A stretch of 64,000 nt of DNA from NCBI RefSeq assembly GCF_000445995.2, contig NC_022080.4:1116001-1180000 (forward strand). The letters run 5' to 3'. Below the pieces are notes generated by a model. The model saw nothing but the letters and a program-made list of their open reading frames with translations. It had not been told where the DNA came from and ran no database searches. The translations under genes were made by a program, and so were the position numbers. Source of the DNA: Geobacillus genomosp. 3 (lineage in GTDB: Bacteria > Bacillota > Bacilli > Bacillales > Anoxybacillaceae). Below, piece after piece: positions 17,882 to 30,372 of the stretch; the stretch's first letter is position 1, and each line of letters opens with the position of its first letter.

Positions 17882-18066
17882 GGGCGGACAGCATGCCGAT
17901 GAGAAAGCAAGTTTACCGTCAATCCAAAAGCTTCGTTGGCGGTGCCTCCTTGACGGGAAATCGGCGCACCGCCATTGGCTGGCGGGAAAACAGGCACAAA
18001 GGCCGTGCGCTTAATGAAATGATAGTTTGTTCTGTTTCCATCCCAACTAAAAAGGGGGAATGACCG

Positions 18067-18504
18067 GTGAATGACAGCGTTCAGACAGACTGGAAAGTGA
18101 TTGCCTTTCGCTTGAAAGAAGAAGAGTACGCCTTGCCGGTGCAGCACGTCCGCTCGATTGAAAAAATGCAGCCGATTACGCGCGTGCCGGGAACAGCCCG
18201 TTATGTCAAAGGGGTGATCAATTTACGCGGTGTCGTCACGCCGATTATCGATTTGCGCGAGCGGTTTGGGTTTGCGCCTGAACCATATGGAGAACAGACG
18301 CGGATGATTATTGTCACCCTCGGGGATGTCGAAGTCGGACTGATCGTCGATGCAGCGAACGACGTTCTCGATATTCCGGGAGCGAGCATCGAGCCGCCGC
18401 CCGAGGCAATCGGAAGCATTGAAGCGGGCTATATTTATGGAGTGGCGAAAGTTGAGAAGCGGCTCCTCATTTTGCTCGATTTAGCGAAAGTGCTTGATCA
18501 ATAA
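18067..18504 (+). CDS. cheW: Chemotaxis coupling protein CheW
   Basis: The protein has 145 residues, a single CheW/SH3-like domain with the landmark segments FRLKEEEYALPVQHVRSIE, RVPGTARYVKGVINLRG and VTPIIDLRERFG. It links chemoreceptors to CheA P5. The start is GTG 18067 behind AAAAAGGGGGAATG (about 18050-18062). The coding end carries a TTG-initiated frame that continues into cheC, but the better cheC start is further downstream. Confidence 0.97.
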   Translation: MNDSVQTDWKVIAFRLKEEEYALPVQHVRSIEKMQPITRVPGTARYVKGVINLRGVVTPIIDLRERFGFAPEPYGEQTRMIIVTLGDVEVGLIVDAANDVLDIPGASIEPPPEAIGSIEAGYIYGVAKVEKRLLILLDLAKVLDQ

Positions 18505-18526
18505 AGCGCAGAGGGGGCGTTGGCGA

Positions 18527-19159
18527 TTGGATGACATTTGCAATTTGACGGGGGCGCATATTGACATTTTACGCGAAATCGGAAACATCGGGGCCGGCAA
18601 CGCGGCGACCGCCTTGTCGACGCTGTTAAACAAAAAAATCGAAATGGCCGTCCCGCGCGTCCAAATCGCGACATTTGCCGAGATGATGGAACTGATCGGC
18701 GGACCGGAACAAGTTATGGCGTGTGTTTATTTGCGCATCGAGGGCGAAGCGCCGGGAAATATGTTTTTCGTGTTGCCGCCGGAGCAGGCTGAGCGGTTTG
18801 TGCACCGGATGACCGGGGATGACTCGTTTTCGTTCCAAGGGGAGGCTCATGAGCTCGGACAGTCGGCGCTTCAGGAGCTTGGCAATATTTTAGCTGGATC
18901 GTATTTGTCAGCATTAGCTGATTTTATACAAATAAACGTGCAACCGTCCGTGCCGGTGTTGGCGCTCGATATGATCGGGGCCGTGCTGTCGTTTGGCCTG
19001 CTTGAGCTGTCGCGCGCCGGCGATTACGCCATTTTGATTGATACGGCCATTTACGATGAGCGGCAGCCGAATGAAAGCATAAACGGCCATTTCTTTCTCC
19101 TCCCTGATCCGGAGTCGTTTTCCACCATCTTTCGGGCATTAGGTGCGGATGGCGGATGA
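18527..19159 (+). CDS. cheC: CheY-P phosphatase CheC
   Basis: The protein has 210 residues from TTG 18527, placed 9 nt after GAGGGGG (18511-18517); an upstream TTG at 18494 lies inside cheW and lacks a ribosome site. Both phosphatase motifs of the D/S-x3-E-x2-N type are complete: D13-E17-N20 and S113-E117-N120. CheC works with CheD for adaptation: binding of CheD raises CheC activity. It overlaps cheD by ATGA (19156-19159), which suits a 1:1 complex. Confidence 0.95.
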   Translation: MDDICNLTGAHIDILREIGNIGAGNAATALSTLLNKKIEMAVPRVQIATFAEMMELIGGPEQVMACVYLRIEGEAPGNMFFVLPPEQAERFVHRMTGDDSFSFQGEAHELGQSALQELGNILAGSYLSALADFIQINVQPSVPVLALDMIGAVLSFGLLELSRAGDYAILIDTAIYDERQPNESINGHFFLLPDPESFSTIFRALGADGG

Positions 19160-19653
19160 ACACGATTCAAACGGTTAAAATCGGCATCGCCGAAATGGAA
19201 GTCGTTGCAGCGCCGACGGTCATTCGCACGTGCGGACTCGGTTCGTGCGTAGGTGTCGTCATCTATGACAGCGGAAAAGCGGTCGCCGGCATGGCGCATG
19301 TCATGCTCCCGCATTCCTCGATGGCGCGCGGAGGGGTCATCAATGCGGCCAAATATGCCGACACAGCGGTTGAAGCACTTTGTAAGCTCGTCATCGCCGC
19401 CGGCGGGCGCAAAAGTATGCTCAAAGCGAAGCTAGCCGGGGGAGCGCAAATGTTTTCGTTTTCTTCAGCCGGAGGGGATATGATGCGCATTGGCGCCCGC
19501 AACGTCGAAGAAGTGAAAAGGCAGCTCGAGCGGTTGCATGTTCCGGTTGTTGCCGAAGATGTCGGGGGCCATAGCGGTCGGACGATCGAGTTTAATCCGC
19601 AAACGGGCGTGCTGTCAGTCCGGACCGCCTGTCAAGAAGTGAAGGAAATATAA
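19156..19653 (+). CDS. cheD: Chemoreceptor glutamine deamidase CheD
   Basis: The protein has 165 residues. The catalytic triad is visible by comparison with the Thermotoga enzyme: T25, C31 (in [11 protein letters not shown]) and H48 (AGMAHVML). It deamidates receptor glutamines and binds CheC. The C-terminal [20 protein letters not shown] is typical for the family. Its start overlaps the cheC stop. Confidence 0.97.
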   Translation: MNTIQTVKIGIAEMEVVAAPTVIRTCGLGSCVGVVIYDSGKAVAGMAHVMLPHSSMARGGVINAAKYADTAVEALCKLVIAAGGRKSMLKAKLAGGAQMFSFSSAGGDMMRIGARNVEEVKRQLERLHVPVVAEDVGGHSGRTIEFNPQTGVLSVRTACQEVKEI

Positions 19654-19696
19654 AACGGATGAGTTGCGCCGTTTTAGCAAGGCAAGGGGGAGAACG

Positions 19697-20452
19697 ATGG
19701 GGAGCGCGCTAAAAGGCGAAGAACGAAAATATTGGGATGACTGGGTCAACGGCCGCGACCGCCATGCGGCCGAAGAGCTCGTGCAGCGCTATATGCCGCT
19801 CGTTTCCTACCATGTGCAGCGGTTTTCCGCGACGCTGCCAAGTTCCGTGCCAAGGGAAGAGTTGGTCAGTTTCGGGCTCGTCGGCTTATACGATGCGCTT
19901 AAAAAGTTTGACCCATCGCGCGATTTGAAGTTTGACACGTATGCTTCGTTCCGCATCCGCGGCGCCATCCTCGACGGCTTGCGCCAAGAAGATTGGCTGC
20001 CGCGCAGCGTGCGCGACAAAGCCAAAAAAATTGAAGACGCAACTGAGCGGCTCGAACAGCGGTATATGCGGTCGGTGACGGCGAAAGAAGTCGCCGATGA
20101 GCTCGGAATGTCGGAAGAGGAAGTGCAGGCGGCGGTCAATGAAACGTTTTTTTCCAATTGGCTTCCGCTCGGGCAGGCTGCCGGTGAGGAGGACGACGAG
20201 CCGCTTGCGATCCGCGACGACCGCGCCGCACTCCCGGAAGAACAAGTCGTCAAGCAAGACATGATCGAAAAGCTGGCTGAAGGAATCGGACAGCTGAATG
20301 AAAAAGAGCAGCTTGTCATTAGTTTGTTTTACAAAGAGGAACTCACGTTTACGGAAATAGGGAACATCTTGCGGCTGTCCACGTCGAGAATCTCACAAAT
20401 TCATGCCAAAGCGCTATGGAAACTGCGCCGTTTTTTTGCTAGGGAGCGTTAA
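19697..20452 (+). CDS. sigD: Flagellar RNA polymerase sigma factor SigD
   Basis: The protein has 251 residues from ATG 19697, behind AAGGGGGA (about 19684-19691). Regions 2, 3 and 4 are all clear: LVSFGLVGLYDALKKFD with DTYASFRIRGAILDGLR (region 2), VTAKEVADELGMSEEEV (region 3), and EKEQLVISLFYKEELTFTEI with LSTSRISQIHAKAL (region 4). SigD drives late flagellar, chemotaxis and autolysin genes. As in B. subtilis it lies near the end of the long operon, so its level depends on how far transcription proceeds. Confidence 0.98.
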   Translation: MGSALKGEERKYWDDWVNGRDRHAAEELVQRYMPLVSYHVQRFSATLPSSVPREELVSFGLVGLYDALKKFDPSRDLKFDTYASFRIRGAILDGLRQEDWLPRSVRDKAKKIEDATERLEQRYMRSVTAKEVADELGMSEEEVQAAVNETFFSNWLPLGQAAGEEDDEPLAIRDDRAALPEEQVVKQDMIEKLAEGIGQLNEKEQLVISLFYKEELTFTEIGNILRLSTSRISQIHAKALWKLRRFFARER

Positions 20453-20464
20453 AGGAAAAGAAAG

Positions 20465-20695
20465 GTGGAGATTCAGCTGTCAGCGCTGCCGAGCATCATG
20501 CCCAAAGTGCCTAAAGCCGTGAATCTATGCTTTGGCGCAGCACCTGCGCATTGGACAGGAGAAGCGGGCGGCCGCAAGCGAAAAATGGATGGGGTGGATG
20601 CGCCGCCAAGTGACGGAAAAACGGGCGGGAACGCCCCCGTTTTGAAAACCATCTTTTCTGATAAAGGAAAAACAATCGACATCAAAGGATCGTGA
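20465..20695 (+). CDS. Unrecognised small ORF between sigD and swrB
   Basis: This frame gives 76 residues from GTG 20465 with a weak ribosome site (AAAGGA, about 20453-20458). I do not recognise the product. The N-terminus (MEIQLSALPSIMPKVPKAVN) is mildly amphipathic, the middle is Gly/Lys/Asp-rich and probably disordered, and the end reads VLKTIFSDKGKTIDIKGS. Its stop overlaps the likely swrB start as GTGA (20692-20695), the coupling seen between real genes elsewhere here. B. subtilis has no gene at this position as far as I recall. It may be a lineage-specific gene or chance. Confidence 0.45.
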   Translation: MEIQLSALPSIMPKVPKAVNLCFGAAPAHWTGEAGGRKRKMDGVDAPPSDGKTGGNAPVLKTIFSDKGKTIDIKGS

Positions 20696-21297
20696 ACACG
20701 ATGGGGGCATTTTGGCTAACAGTCAGTTTGTTGCTTCATGCGTTTTCATTTTGGTTGATCATTTTGCTTTTTATGCGCCTGTCGCGGCTTAGCGAGGCGG
20801 AACAGCGGGCGGCAAAGCGGGCTGAGGAGCTTGAAGAGGCAATGACGGCCCATCTTGTCGCCTGGAAAGAAGAAAACGAGCGCTTTTTGGGCGAGTTTGA
20901 CGCGCTGCTTCGGGCGAAAACAGCTGCCGAACCCTTCAAACGGCCGCCGGCGTCGAAACGAGCAGCACTTGCACTGCGCGCGGAGAGCGGCGGCAATGGA
21001 GCGACATCGCCCACGTCGTCTGCGGAAAGCGATGAGAGCGGGGCGGAGGGGAAAATGGAGGGAAACGTCAAACCAGAACAGGACGGCCACGATGCGGCTC
21101 CGGATTACTTTCCGGACATTGAGTCGATTGAAGATGTGCTTGATCTTTCGTCGTCCGTTAGCACGGCTGACGTCGCCCGGCACTTGTATGATGAAGGGGC
21201 GACGGTGGAGGAGATTGCCAAAAAGCTGCAAAGAGGAAAAACAGAGGTGGAACTGCTGCTGAAATTTGACCGAAAAGCAGGAAAAACAGGCGAATAA
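20692..21297 (+). CDS. swrB: SwrB-like membrane protein (YlxL)
   Basis: The protein has 201 residues. It has a single N-terminal membrane helix at about residues 8-28, a coiled-coil segment at about 30-70, a disordered Ser/Glu/Gly-rich part at about 80-150, and a C-terminal helix-turn-helix-like segment (ADVARHLYDEGATVEEIAKK, LQRGKTEVELLLKF). This layout and the position between sigD and rpsB match SwrB, which in B. subtilis promotes activation of the flagellar export gate. The start may be GTG 20692 (GTGA overlap) or ATG 20701. Confidence 0.8.
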   Translation: MNTMGAFWLTVSLLLHAFSFWLIILLFMRLSRLSEAEQRAAKRAEELEEAMTAHLVAWKEENERFLGEFDALLRAKTAAEPFKRPPASKRAALALRAESGGNGATSPTSSAESDESGAEGKMEGNVKPEQDGHDAAPDYFPDIESIEDVLDLSSSVSTADVARHLYDEGATVEEIAKKLQRGKTEVELLLKFDRKAGKTGE

Positions 21298-21301
21298 CAG
21301 C

Positions 21302-21331
21302 TTGATTTACTGCCGGCGATTATGATATATT
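21302..21331 (+). promoter_or_regulatory. Probable sigma-A promoter of rpsB
   Basis: A -35 box TTGATT (21302-21307) and a -10 box TATATT (21326-21331) are separated by 18 bp, just after the swrB stop. This would give rpsB its own promoter and a leader of about 110 nt. Promoters read by eye carry a real false-positive risk. Confidence 0.5.
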
Positions 21332-21362
21332 TTTACATGGTGTGAATACACACGCCTGATGA

Positions 21363-21400
21363 TTTCAGCAACGGTGCTGGCTTGGCCAGTCTTGCTGAAA
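21363..21400 (+). promoter_or_regulatory. Structured leader RNA upstream of rpsB
   Basis: A perfect 9-bp outer stem (TTTCAGCAA 21363-21371 with TTGCTGAAA 21392-21400) encloses a perfect 5-bp inner stem (CTGGC 21377-21381 with GCCAG 21385-21389). The internal loop is CGGTG on one side and TC on the other. No T-run follows, so it is not a terminator. Its place about 50 nt before the S2 start fits an autoregulatory leader for ribosomal protein S2. The binding role is inference. Confidence 0.55.
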
Positions 21401-21450
21401 GATGAGACAGGCGGAGGTACAAAAACCACAAGGAAATAGGAGGAGCATAC

Positions 21451-22158
21451 ATGTCAGTGATTTCGATGAAACAACTGCTTGAAGCTGGCGTCCATTTCGG
21501 ACATCAGACGCGCCGTTGGAATCCGAAAATGAAAAAATATATTTTCACGGAACGCAACGGCATTTATATCATCGACTTGCAAAAAACGGTGAAAAAAGTC
21601 GAGGAAGCATACAACTTTGTGCGCGACTTGGCGGCGAACGGCGGCAAAATTTTGTTCGTCGGTACGAAAAAGCAAGCGCAAGAATCAGTCAAAGAAGAAG
21701 CGGAACGCTGCGGCATGTTTTATGTGAACCAACGCTGGCTTGGCGGCACGCTGACGAACTTTGCGACGATCCAAAAACGGATCAAACGGTTGCGTGAAAT
21801 TGAAAAAATGGAAGAAGACGGCGTATTTGACGTACTTCCGAAAAAAGAAGTCATCGGCTTGAAAAAAGAAAAAGAACGACTCGAGAAATTTTTAGGCGGC
21901 ATTAAAGACATGAAAGAACTGCCGGATGCGTTGTTCGTCATCGACCCGCGCAAAGAGCGGATCGCGGTGGCGGAAGCGCGCAAATTGAACATCCCGATCA
22001 TCGGCATCGTGGACACGAACTGCGATCCGGATGAAATTGACTATGTCATCCCGGCAAACGATGACGCCATCCGCGCCGTCAAACTGTTAACATCGAAAAT
22101 CGCCGATGCGGTGCTTGAGGCAAAACAAGGCGAAGAGGCGGCCGTCGCAGCGGAGTAA
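21451..22158 (+). CDS. rpsB: 30S ribosomal protein S2
   Basis: The protein has 235 residues. The signature segments [35 protein letters not shown] and [18 protein letters not shown] are present. It starts at ATG 21451 after AATAGGAGGAGC. A terminator follows the stop. A Glu/Ala-rich tail closes the protein, as is common. Confidence 0.99.
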   Translation: MSVISMKQLLEAGVHFGHQTRRWNPKMKKYIFTERNGIYIIDLQKTVKKVEEAYNFVRDLAANGGKILFVGTKKQAQESVKEEAERCGMFYVNQRWLGGTLTNFATIQKRIKRLREIEKMEEDGVFDVLPKKEVIGLKKEKERLEKFLGGIKDMKELPDALFVIDPRKERIAVAEARKLNIPIIGIVDTNCDPDEIDYVIPANDDAIRAVKLLTSKIADAVLEAKQGEEAAVAAE

Positions 22159-22169
22159 AGCAGCTTAAG

Positions 22170-22209
22170 AAAGGTGATAAGAGGGGTGGAGCCTTTTATC
22201 ACCTTTTTT
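22170..22209 (+). terminator. Rho-independent terminator after rpsB
   Basis: AAAGGTGATAA (22170-22180) pairs perfectly with TTATCACCTTT (22196-22206), and a run of seven T follows from 22204. It separates rpsB from tsf. A TATACT box at 22236-22241 lies downstream and could be the -10 of a tsf promoter, but no good -35 is visible. Confidence 0.85.
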
Positions 22210-22316
22210 TGAGACAGAAATCAGCAACTTTTGGCTATACTAACGAATAAGGGTAAAACAGGCATCCGTTGCCGGCATCGATACATATACGCGACAAAGA
22301 GAAGGAGGATGTTTTC

Positions 22317-23992
<1,676 letters not shown>

Positions 23993-23994
23993 CG

Positions 23995-24552
23995 ATGGCA
24001 AAGCAAGTGATCCAACAGGCGAAAGAAAAAATGGACAAAGCTGTGCAAGCGTTCAGCCGCGAACTGGCGACTGTGCGCGCCGGACGGGCGAACGCCGGGC
24101 TGCTCGAGAAAGTAACCGTTGACTATTACGGCGTTCAAACACCGATCAACCAGCTCGCCACGATCAGTGTGCCGGAAGCGCGCATGCTTGTCATTCAGCC
24201 GTACGACAAATCGGTCATCAAAGAAATGGAAAAGGCGATTTTAACGTCAGACTTAGGATTGACGCCGTCCAATGACGGATCGGTCATTCGCCTTGTTATT
24301 CCGCCGCTCACCGAAGAACGGCGCCGCGAATTGGTGAAGCTCGTCAAAAAATATTCGGAAGAGGCGAAAGTAGCGGTGCGCAACATTCGTCGCGATGCGA
24401 ACGACGAGCTGAAAAAACTCGAGAAAAACGGCGAGATTACCGAAGATGAGTTGCGCAGCTATACCGACGAAGTGCAAAAGCTGACCGACGGCCATATCGC
24501 CAAAATCGACGCCATCACGAAAGAGAAAGAAAAAGAAGTCATGGAAGTATAG
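23995..24552 (+). CDS. frr: Ribosome recycling factor
   Basis: The protein has 185 residues, the usual length. Motifs of domain I ([20 protein letters not shown]) and domain II ([20 protein letters not shown]) are clear, then the C-terminal helices ([20 protein letters not shown]). With EF-G it splits post-termination ribosomes. The start lies 3 bp after the pyrH stop, with AAGGGGGAAAT as ribosome site, so the two are co-transcribed. Confidence 0.99.
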   Translation: MAKQVIQQAKEKMDKAVQAFSRELATVRAGRANAGLLEKVTVDYYGVQTPINQLATISVPEARMLVIQPYDKSVIKEMEKAILTSDLGLTPSNDGSVIRLVIPPLTEERRRELVKLVKKYSEEAKVAVRNIRRDANDELKKLEKNGEITEDELRSYTDEVQKLTDGHIAKIDAITKEKEKEVMEV

Positions 24553-24564
24553 GAAAAACGATGC

Positions 24565-24594
24565 AAACCCTCTATGTTGATGGAGGGTTTTTTT
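24565..24594 (+). terminator. Terminator after frr
   Basis: AAACCCTC (24565-24572) pairs with GAGGGTTT (24583-24590) around a 10-nt loop, and the T-run is continuous through 24594. The T-run leads straight into the next promoter. Confidence 0.85.
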
Positions 24595-24602
24595 GCTATA
24601 AT
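24594..24602 (+). promoter_or_regulatory. Extended -10 promoter upstream of uppS
   Basis: TGC-TATAAT (24594-24602) is a perfect extended -10 element. No good -35 at 17 bp is visible because the frr terminator occupies that space. The uppS ATG is 32 bp downstream. It would start the uppS-cdsA-dxr-rasP-proS transcript. Confidence 0.55.
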
Positions 24603-24634
24603 GGAAAGGCAAAACACGTTCGCGGAGGACACGT

Positions 24635-25408
24635 ATGTTCAATAAAATGCGGAAAAACAAAGAGGAGGATGCTCCTCTGACAAAAGAGGATGTGCTTAGG
24701 CATCCGATTCCGAACCACGTCGCCATCATCATGGACGGGAATGGAAGATGGGCGAAAAAGCGGGCGTTGCCAAGGATGGCCGGCCATTATGAAGGGATGC
24801 AAGTCGTGCGCAAAATCACCCGTTTCGCCAACGAGCTCGGGGTGCGCGTTTTGTCGCTTTACGCGTTTTCAACAGAAAATTGGAAACGCCCGAAAACCGA
24901 AGTCGACTATCTAATGAAACTGCCGGAGCAGTTTTTGACAACATTTCTTCCCGAACTTGTCGCCGAGAATGTGAAAGTGCAAGTGACCGGCCATACGGAT
25001 GGGCTTCCGGACCATACGCGTCGGGCGGTCGAGCAGGCGATTCGCGAAACGGGCGGCAACACCGGTCTTATTTTAAACTTTGCGCTCAATTACGGAAGCC
25101 GGGCGGAAATTGTCGCTGCCGTCCAACAAATCGTCAAAGACGTCCAACGCGGGACGCTCTTGCCGGAGGACATTACTGAATCGCTCCTTTCCTCCTATTT
25201 GATGACGGGCGGGCTTGGGGATCCGGATTTGCTCATTCGCACGAGCGGAGAGATCCGTCTGAGCAATTTCATGCTTTGGCAGCTGGCGTATACAGAACTT
25301 TGGTTTACCGATGTATTATGGCCGGATTTTACTGAACAACATTTCTTGCAGGCGATTGCCGCTTATCAGCGGCGGGACCGCCGATTTGGAGGAGTGTCAG
25401 CACGATGA
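24635..25408 (+). CDS. uppS: Isoprenyl (undecaprenyl) diphosphate synthase UppS
   Basis: The protein has 257 residues. Motifs are HVAIIMDGNGRWAKKRAL (catalytic Asp and phosphate loop), YAFSTENWKRP, LNYGSRAEIV and the C-terminal DLLIRTSGEIRLSNFMLWQ, all typical of cis-prenyltransferases. The enzyme builds the C55 lipid carrier for peptidoglycan and teichoic acids. The ribosome site is GGAGG at 24624-24628. It overlaps cdsA by ATGA. Confidence 0.98.
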   Translation: MFNKMRKNKEEDAPLTKEDVLRHPIPNHVAIIMDGNGRWAKKRALPRMAGHYEGMQVVRKITRFANELGVRVLSLYAFSTENWKRPKTEVDYLMKLPEQFLTTFLPELVAENVKVQVTGHTDGLPDHTRRAVEQAIRETGGNTGLILNFALNYGSRAEIVAAVQQIVKDVQRGTLLPEDITESLLSSYLMTGGLGDPDLLIRTSGEIRLSNFMLWQLAYTELWFTDVLWPDFTEQHFLQAIAAYQRRDRRFGGVSAR

Positions 25409-26199
25409 AGCAGCGAATCATTACCGGAGTCATAGCGGCGGCGCTCTTTTTGCCGATTGTTATTTTTGGCGGATTTCCGTTTATAATAGTAACATATATA
25501 TTGGCCACGGTCGGATTGTTTGAACTGTTGCGGATGAAAGGAATGCGCCCGCTGTCGTTCGTCGGGGCCGCCGGGTTCGCGGCCCTTTGGCTCTTGCTTG
25601 TTCCCGCTGTTTACGGCCAAGAATGGCTGGCGTCCGGGACGACGAAGTTTGGCGTGTTGGCCGCACTCGCCTTTTTGCTGCTTGTCGGCACCGTCGTGAC
25701 GAAAAATGCGCTGACGTTCGATGAGGCGGCGTTTGTCGTGCTGGCGGTCCTTTATGTCGGCGTTGGCTTTTTCTGCTTCAGTGCGATCCGCTTGGCCGGC
25801 TTGACATACTTAGTCTACGCGCTGTTCGTCATTTGGGCGACCGACATTGGGGCGTATTTTTTCGGCCGCGCGTTCGGCCGGCGCAAGCTATGGCCGGAAA
25901 TCAGCCCGAAGAAAACGGTCGAGGGCGCCGTCGGCGGCATCGCTTCCGCTGTTGTCGTCGCCGCCGTTTACGAGTGGGCGGCCGGTCCGTTCGGCAATCT
26001 CGGCGCAGCGGTCGGGATTGCGCTTTTGCTTTCGCTGTTCGGCCAGCTCGGCGATTTGGTCGAGTCGGCTTTCAAGCGCCATTATGGCGTGAAAGATTCG
26101 GGAGCGATTTTGCCGGGACATGGCGGTATTTTGGATCGGTTTGACAGCCTGTTGTTTGTGTTGCCGCTGCTATACATATTTATTGAGGCGGTACGATAA
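25405..26199 (+). CDS. cdsA: Phosphatidate cytidylyltransferase CdsA
   Basis: The protein has 264 residues and seven or eight membrane segments. It ends with the full CDP-diglyceride synthase signature SAFKRHYGVKDSGAILPGHG, then GILDRFDSLLF. It makes CDP-diacylglycerol for phospholipid synthesis. The start overlaps the uppS stop by 4 bp, linking lipid-carrier and phospholipid production. Confidence 0.98.
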   Translation: MKQRIITGVIAAALFLPIVIFGGFPFIIVTYILATVGLFELLRMKGMRPLSFVGAAGFAALWLLLVPAVYGQEWLASGTTKFGVLAALAFLLLVGTVVTKNALTFDEAAFVVLAVLYVGVGFFCFSAIRLAGLTYLVYALFVIWATDIGAYFFGRAFGRRKLWPEISPKKTVEGAVGGIASAVVVAAVYEWAAGPFGNLGAAVGIALLLSLFGQLGDLVESAFKRHYGVKDSGAILPGHGGILDRFDSLLFVLPLLYIFIEAVR

Positions 26200-26219
26200 G
26201 TGGGTGAGGAGTGAAAGTG

Positions 26220-27368
26220 TTGAAATATATTAGTATATTAGGGGCGAGCGGATCAATCGGCACGCAAACGCTCGATGTCATCCGCGCCCATCCGGACAAG
26301 TTCCGCCTAGCTGCGGCATCGGTCGGGCGAAATGTCGAAGCGGCCAAACGCCTTATCGATGAATTTTCTCCGCGCCTCGTCGCCGCCGCTGATCGCGATG
26401 CCTACGAGGCGCTTCGCCGCGAGTACAACGGGCGGACTGCGATCGTGTACGGGGAGGAAGGGCTGATCGAGGCGGCCGTTTGCCCGGAAGCCGACGTTGT
26501 CGTCACTGCTGTTGTCGGCAGCATCGGCCTTGTGCCGACGCTGAAAGCGATTGAGGCCGGAAAAACGATCGCCCTCGCGAATAAAGAGACGCTTGTTGTT
26601 GCCGGACATCTCGTCACGGCAGCAGCAAAAAAGCGCGGTGTGCCGCTGCTTCCGGTTGATAGCGAACACTCCGCTATTTTTCAATGTTTACAAGGAGAAA
26701 AACCCGAACACGTGCAGAAGCTCATTCTTACCGCGTCAGGCGGGAGCTTTCGCGATCGGACGCGCGAAGAGCTTGCTCATGTGACGGTCGAGGAGGCGCT
26801 TCGCCATCCAAACTGGTCAATGGGAGCGAAAATTACAATTGATTCAGCGACGATGATGAACAAAGGATTTGAAGTGATTGAAGCGCATTGGCTGTTTAGG
26901 CTGCCGTATGAGCGGATCGATGTCGTCCTCCACCGCGAGAGCGTCATCCATTCGCTCGTCGAGTTTTGCGACACGAGCGTCTTAGCTCAGCTCGGTACGC
27001 CGGATATGCGCGTTCCGATCCAATATGCGTTGGCGTATCCGGAGCGGCTGCCGCTTTCTGTGGCGAAACCGCTGAATTTGGCGACGCTTGGGGCGCTTCA
27101 TTTCGCTCCGGTCGATTTTGAGCGCTACCGCTGCCTGCGGCTTGCCTATGAAGCTGGAAAACGCGGCGGCTCGCTGCCGGTGGTCTTAAATGCGGCCAAT
27201 GAGGAGGCGGTGGCGGCGTTTTTAGCCGGCCGCATCCCGTTTTTGGCCATCGAGGAGTGGATCGAGCGCGCTCTTGAGCGGCATCAGCCGGTGAGCGATC
27301 CGCAGCTTGAGGAGATTCGCGAAATCGACGCGGAGGCGCGCGCCTATGTTCGCTCACTACTATCGTAA
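26220..27368 (+). CDS. dxr: 1-deoxy-D-xylulose 5-phosphate reductoisomerase
   Basis: The protein has about 382 residues. It begins with the NADPH fold ([17 protein letters not shown]) and carries the active-site segments [38 protein letters not shown] and [20 protein letters not shown]. It makes 2-C-methyl-D-erythritol 4-phosphate in the MEP isoprenoid pathway, which feeds UppS. Starts at GTG 26211, GTG 26217 and TTG 26220 are in frame. The ribosome site TGAGGAG (26205-26211) overlaps the first and is 8 nt from TTG 26220, which was chosen. Confidence 0.95.
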   Translation: MKYISILGASGSIGTQTLDVIRAHPDKFRLAAASVGRNVEAAKRLIDEFSPRLVAAADRDAYEALRREYNGRTAIVYGEEGLIEAAVCPEADVVVTAVVGSIGLVPTLKAIEAGKTIALANKETLVVAGHLVTAAAKKRGVPLLPVDSEHSAIFQCLQGEKPEHVQKLILTASGGSFRDRTREELAHVTVEEALRHPNWSMGAKITIDSATMMNKGFEVIEAHWLFRLPYERIDVVLHRESVIHSLVEFCDTSVLAQLGTPDMRVPIQYALAYPERLPLSVAKPLNLATLGALHFAPVDFERYRCLRLAYEAGKRGGSLPVVLNAANEEAVAAFLAGRIPFLAIEEWIERALERHQPVSDPQLEEIREIDAEARAYVRSLLS

Positions 27369-27382
27369 AGGTGGTTGAAACG

Positions 27383-28636
27383 TTGGAATCGATCATTTCG
27401 TTTATTGTCGTCTTTGGCGCCCTCGTTTTTTTTCACGAGCTCGGCCATTTGCTGTTGGCGAAGCGGGCCGGCATTCTTTGCCGTGAGTTTGCCATCGGAT
27501 TTGGACCGAAGGTGTTTTCGTTCAAGAAAAACGAAACGGTGTATACGATTCGGCTTCTTCCGCTTGGCGGCTTCGTGCGCATGGCCGGCGAAGATCCGGA
27601 AATGATTGAACTGAAACGAGGCCAAGTCGTCGGCCTGTTGCTTGATGATGAAGGACGGGTCGAAAAAATCGTCATCAATCATAAAGATGATTACCCGACC
27701 GCCCGGGTTATTGAAGTGGAAGACGCCGATTTGGAACACGGCATGTATGTGACGGGCTATACTGACGAAGAGCGGCTTGAACGTTTTTCCGTTAAAGAGC
27801 CGGCGTTTTTCATCGCCGACCGCCAAGAAATTCAGATTGCGCCGTACCACCGCCAGTTTGCTTCGAAAACGCTTGGGCAACGGACGATGGCGATTTTGGC
27901 CGGGCCGCTCGCCAATTTTATCTTGGCCCTTGTCGTCTTTATTTTGATCGGTCTCCTGCAAGGCTACCCGGTTGACAAGCCGGTCATCGGCGAGCTGACG
28001 CCCGATGGGGCGGCGCGAGCGGCCGGTTTGAAGCAAGGGGACGAAGTGATCGCAATCAACGATGAACGGATGGAAACATGGACGGAAATTGTTGATATGA
28101 TCCGCGCCCATCCGGATGAGCCGCTCCAGTTTCAAATTGAGCGGAATGGCGAAGAAATGAATGTCACGGTCACTCCCGAAAGGAAAACGATTCAAGGAGA
28201 GACGATTGGCTTAATCGGCGTCTATCAGCCGATGGAAAAATCGGTGTTCGGTTCAGTGAAACAAGGGCTCGTTGAGACGTACTATTGGACACGGCAAATT
28301 TTAGTCGGGCTTGGCCAATTGATTACCGGGCAGTTTCAGCTTGACATGCTGTCCGGCCCGGTCGGCATCGCCGTATCGACCGGCAAAGTCGCTGAATCCG
28401 GCATTTACTACTTAATGAAATGGGGCGCGATTTTAAGCATCAACCTCGGGATTATCAACTTGTTGCCATTGCCGGCGTTAGACGGCGGACGGCTCCTCTT
28501 TTTCGCCATTGAGGCCGTGCGCGGCAAGCCGGTCGACCGGCAAAAAGAGGGGATGGTCCATTTCATCGGCTTCGCCTTGCTCATGTTGCTGATGCTTGTC
28601 GTCACATGGAACGACATTCAAAAATTTTTCCTATAA
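27383..28636 (+). CDS. rasP: Site-2 intramembrane metalloprotease RasP/RseP
   Basis: The protein has 417 residues from TTG 27383, 8 nt after AAAGGTGG. A GTG at 27371 lies inside that ribosome site and would add four residues. The zinc motif HELGH is at residues 18-22 in the first membrane segment. A PDZ domain follows at about 185-260 (DGAARAAGLKQGDEVIAIND), and the third zinc ligand lies in NLLPLPALDGG near the C-terminus. In B. subtilis RasP cleaves anti-sigma factors and leftover signal peptides. Confidence 0.95.
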   Translation: MESIISFIVVFGALVFFHELGHLLLAKRAGILCREFAIGFGPKVFSFKKNETVYTIRLLPLGGFVRMAGEDPEMIELKRGQVVGLLLDDEGRVEKIVINHKDDYPTARVIEVEDADLEHGMYVTGYTDEERLERFSVKEPAFFIADRQEIQIAPYHRQFASKTLGQRTMAILAGPLANFILALVVFILIGLLQGYPVDKPVIGELTPDGAARAAGLKQGDEVIAINDERMETWTEIVDMIRAHPDEPLQFQIERNGEEMNVTVTPERKTIQGETIGLIGVYQPMEKSVFGSVKQGLVETYYWTRQILVGLGQLITGQFQLDMLSGPVGIAVSTGKVAESGIYYLMKWGAILSINLGIINLLPLPALDGGRLLFFAIEAVRGKPVDRQKEGMVHFIGFALLMLLMLVVTWNDIQKFFL

Positions 28637-30364
<1,728 letters not shown>

Positions 30365-30372
30365 ACGAAACG

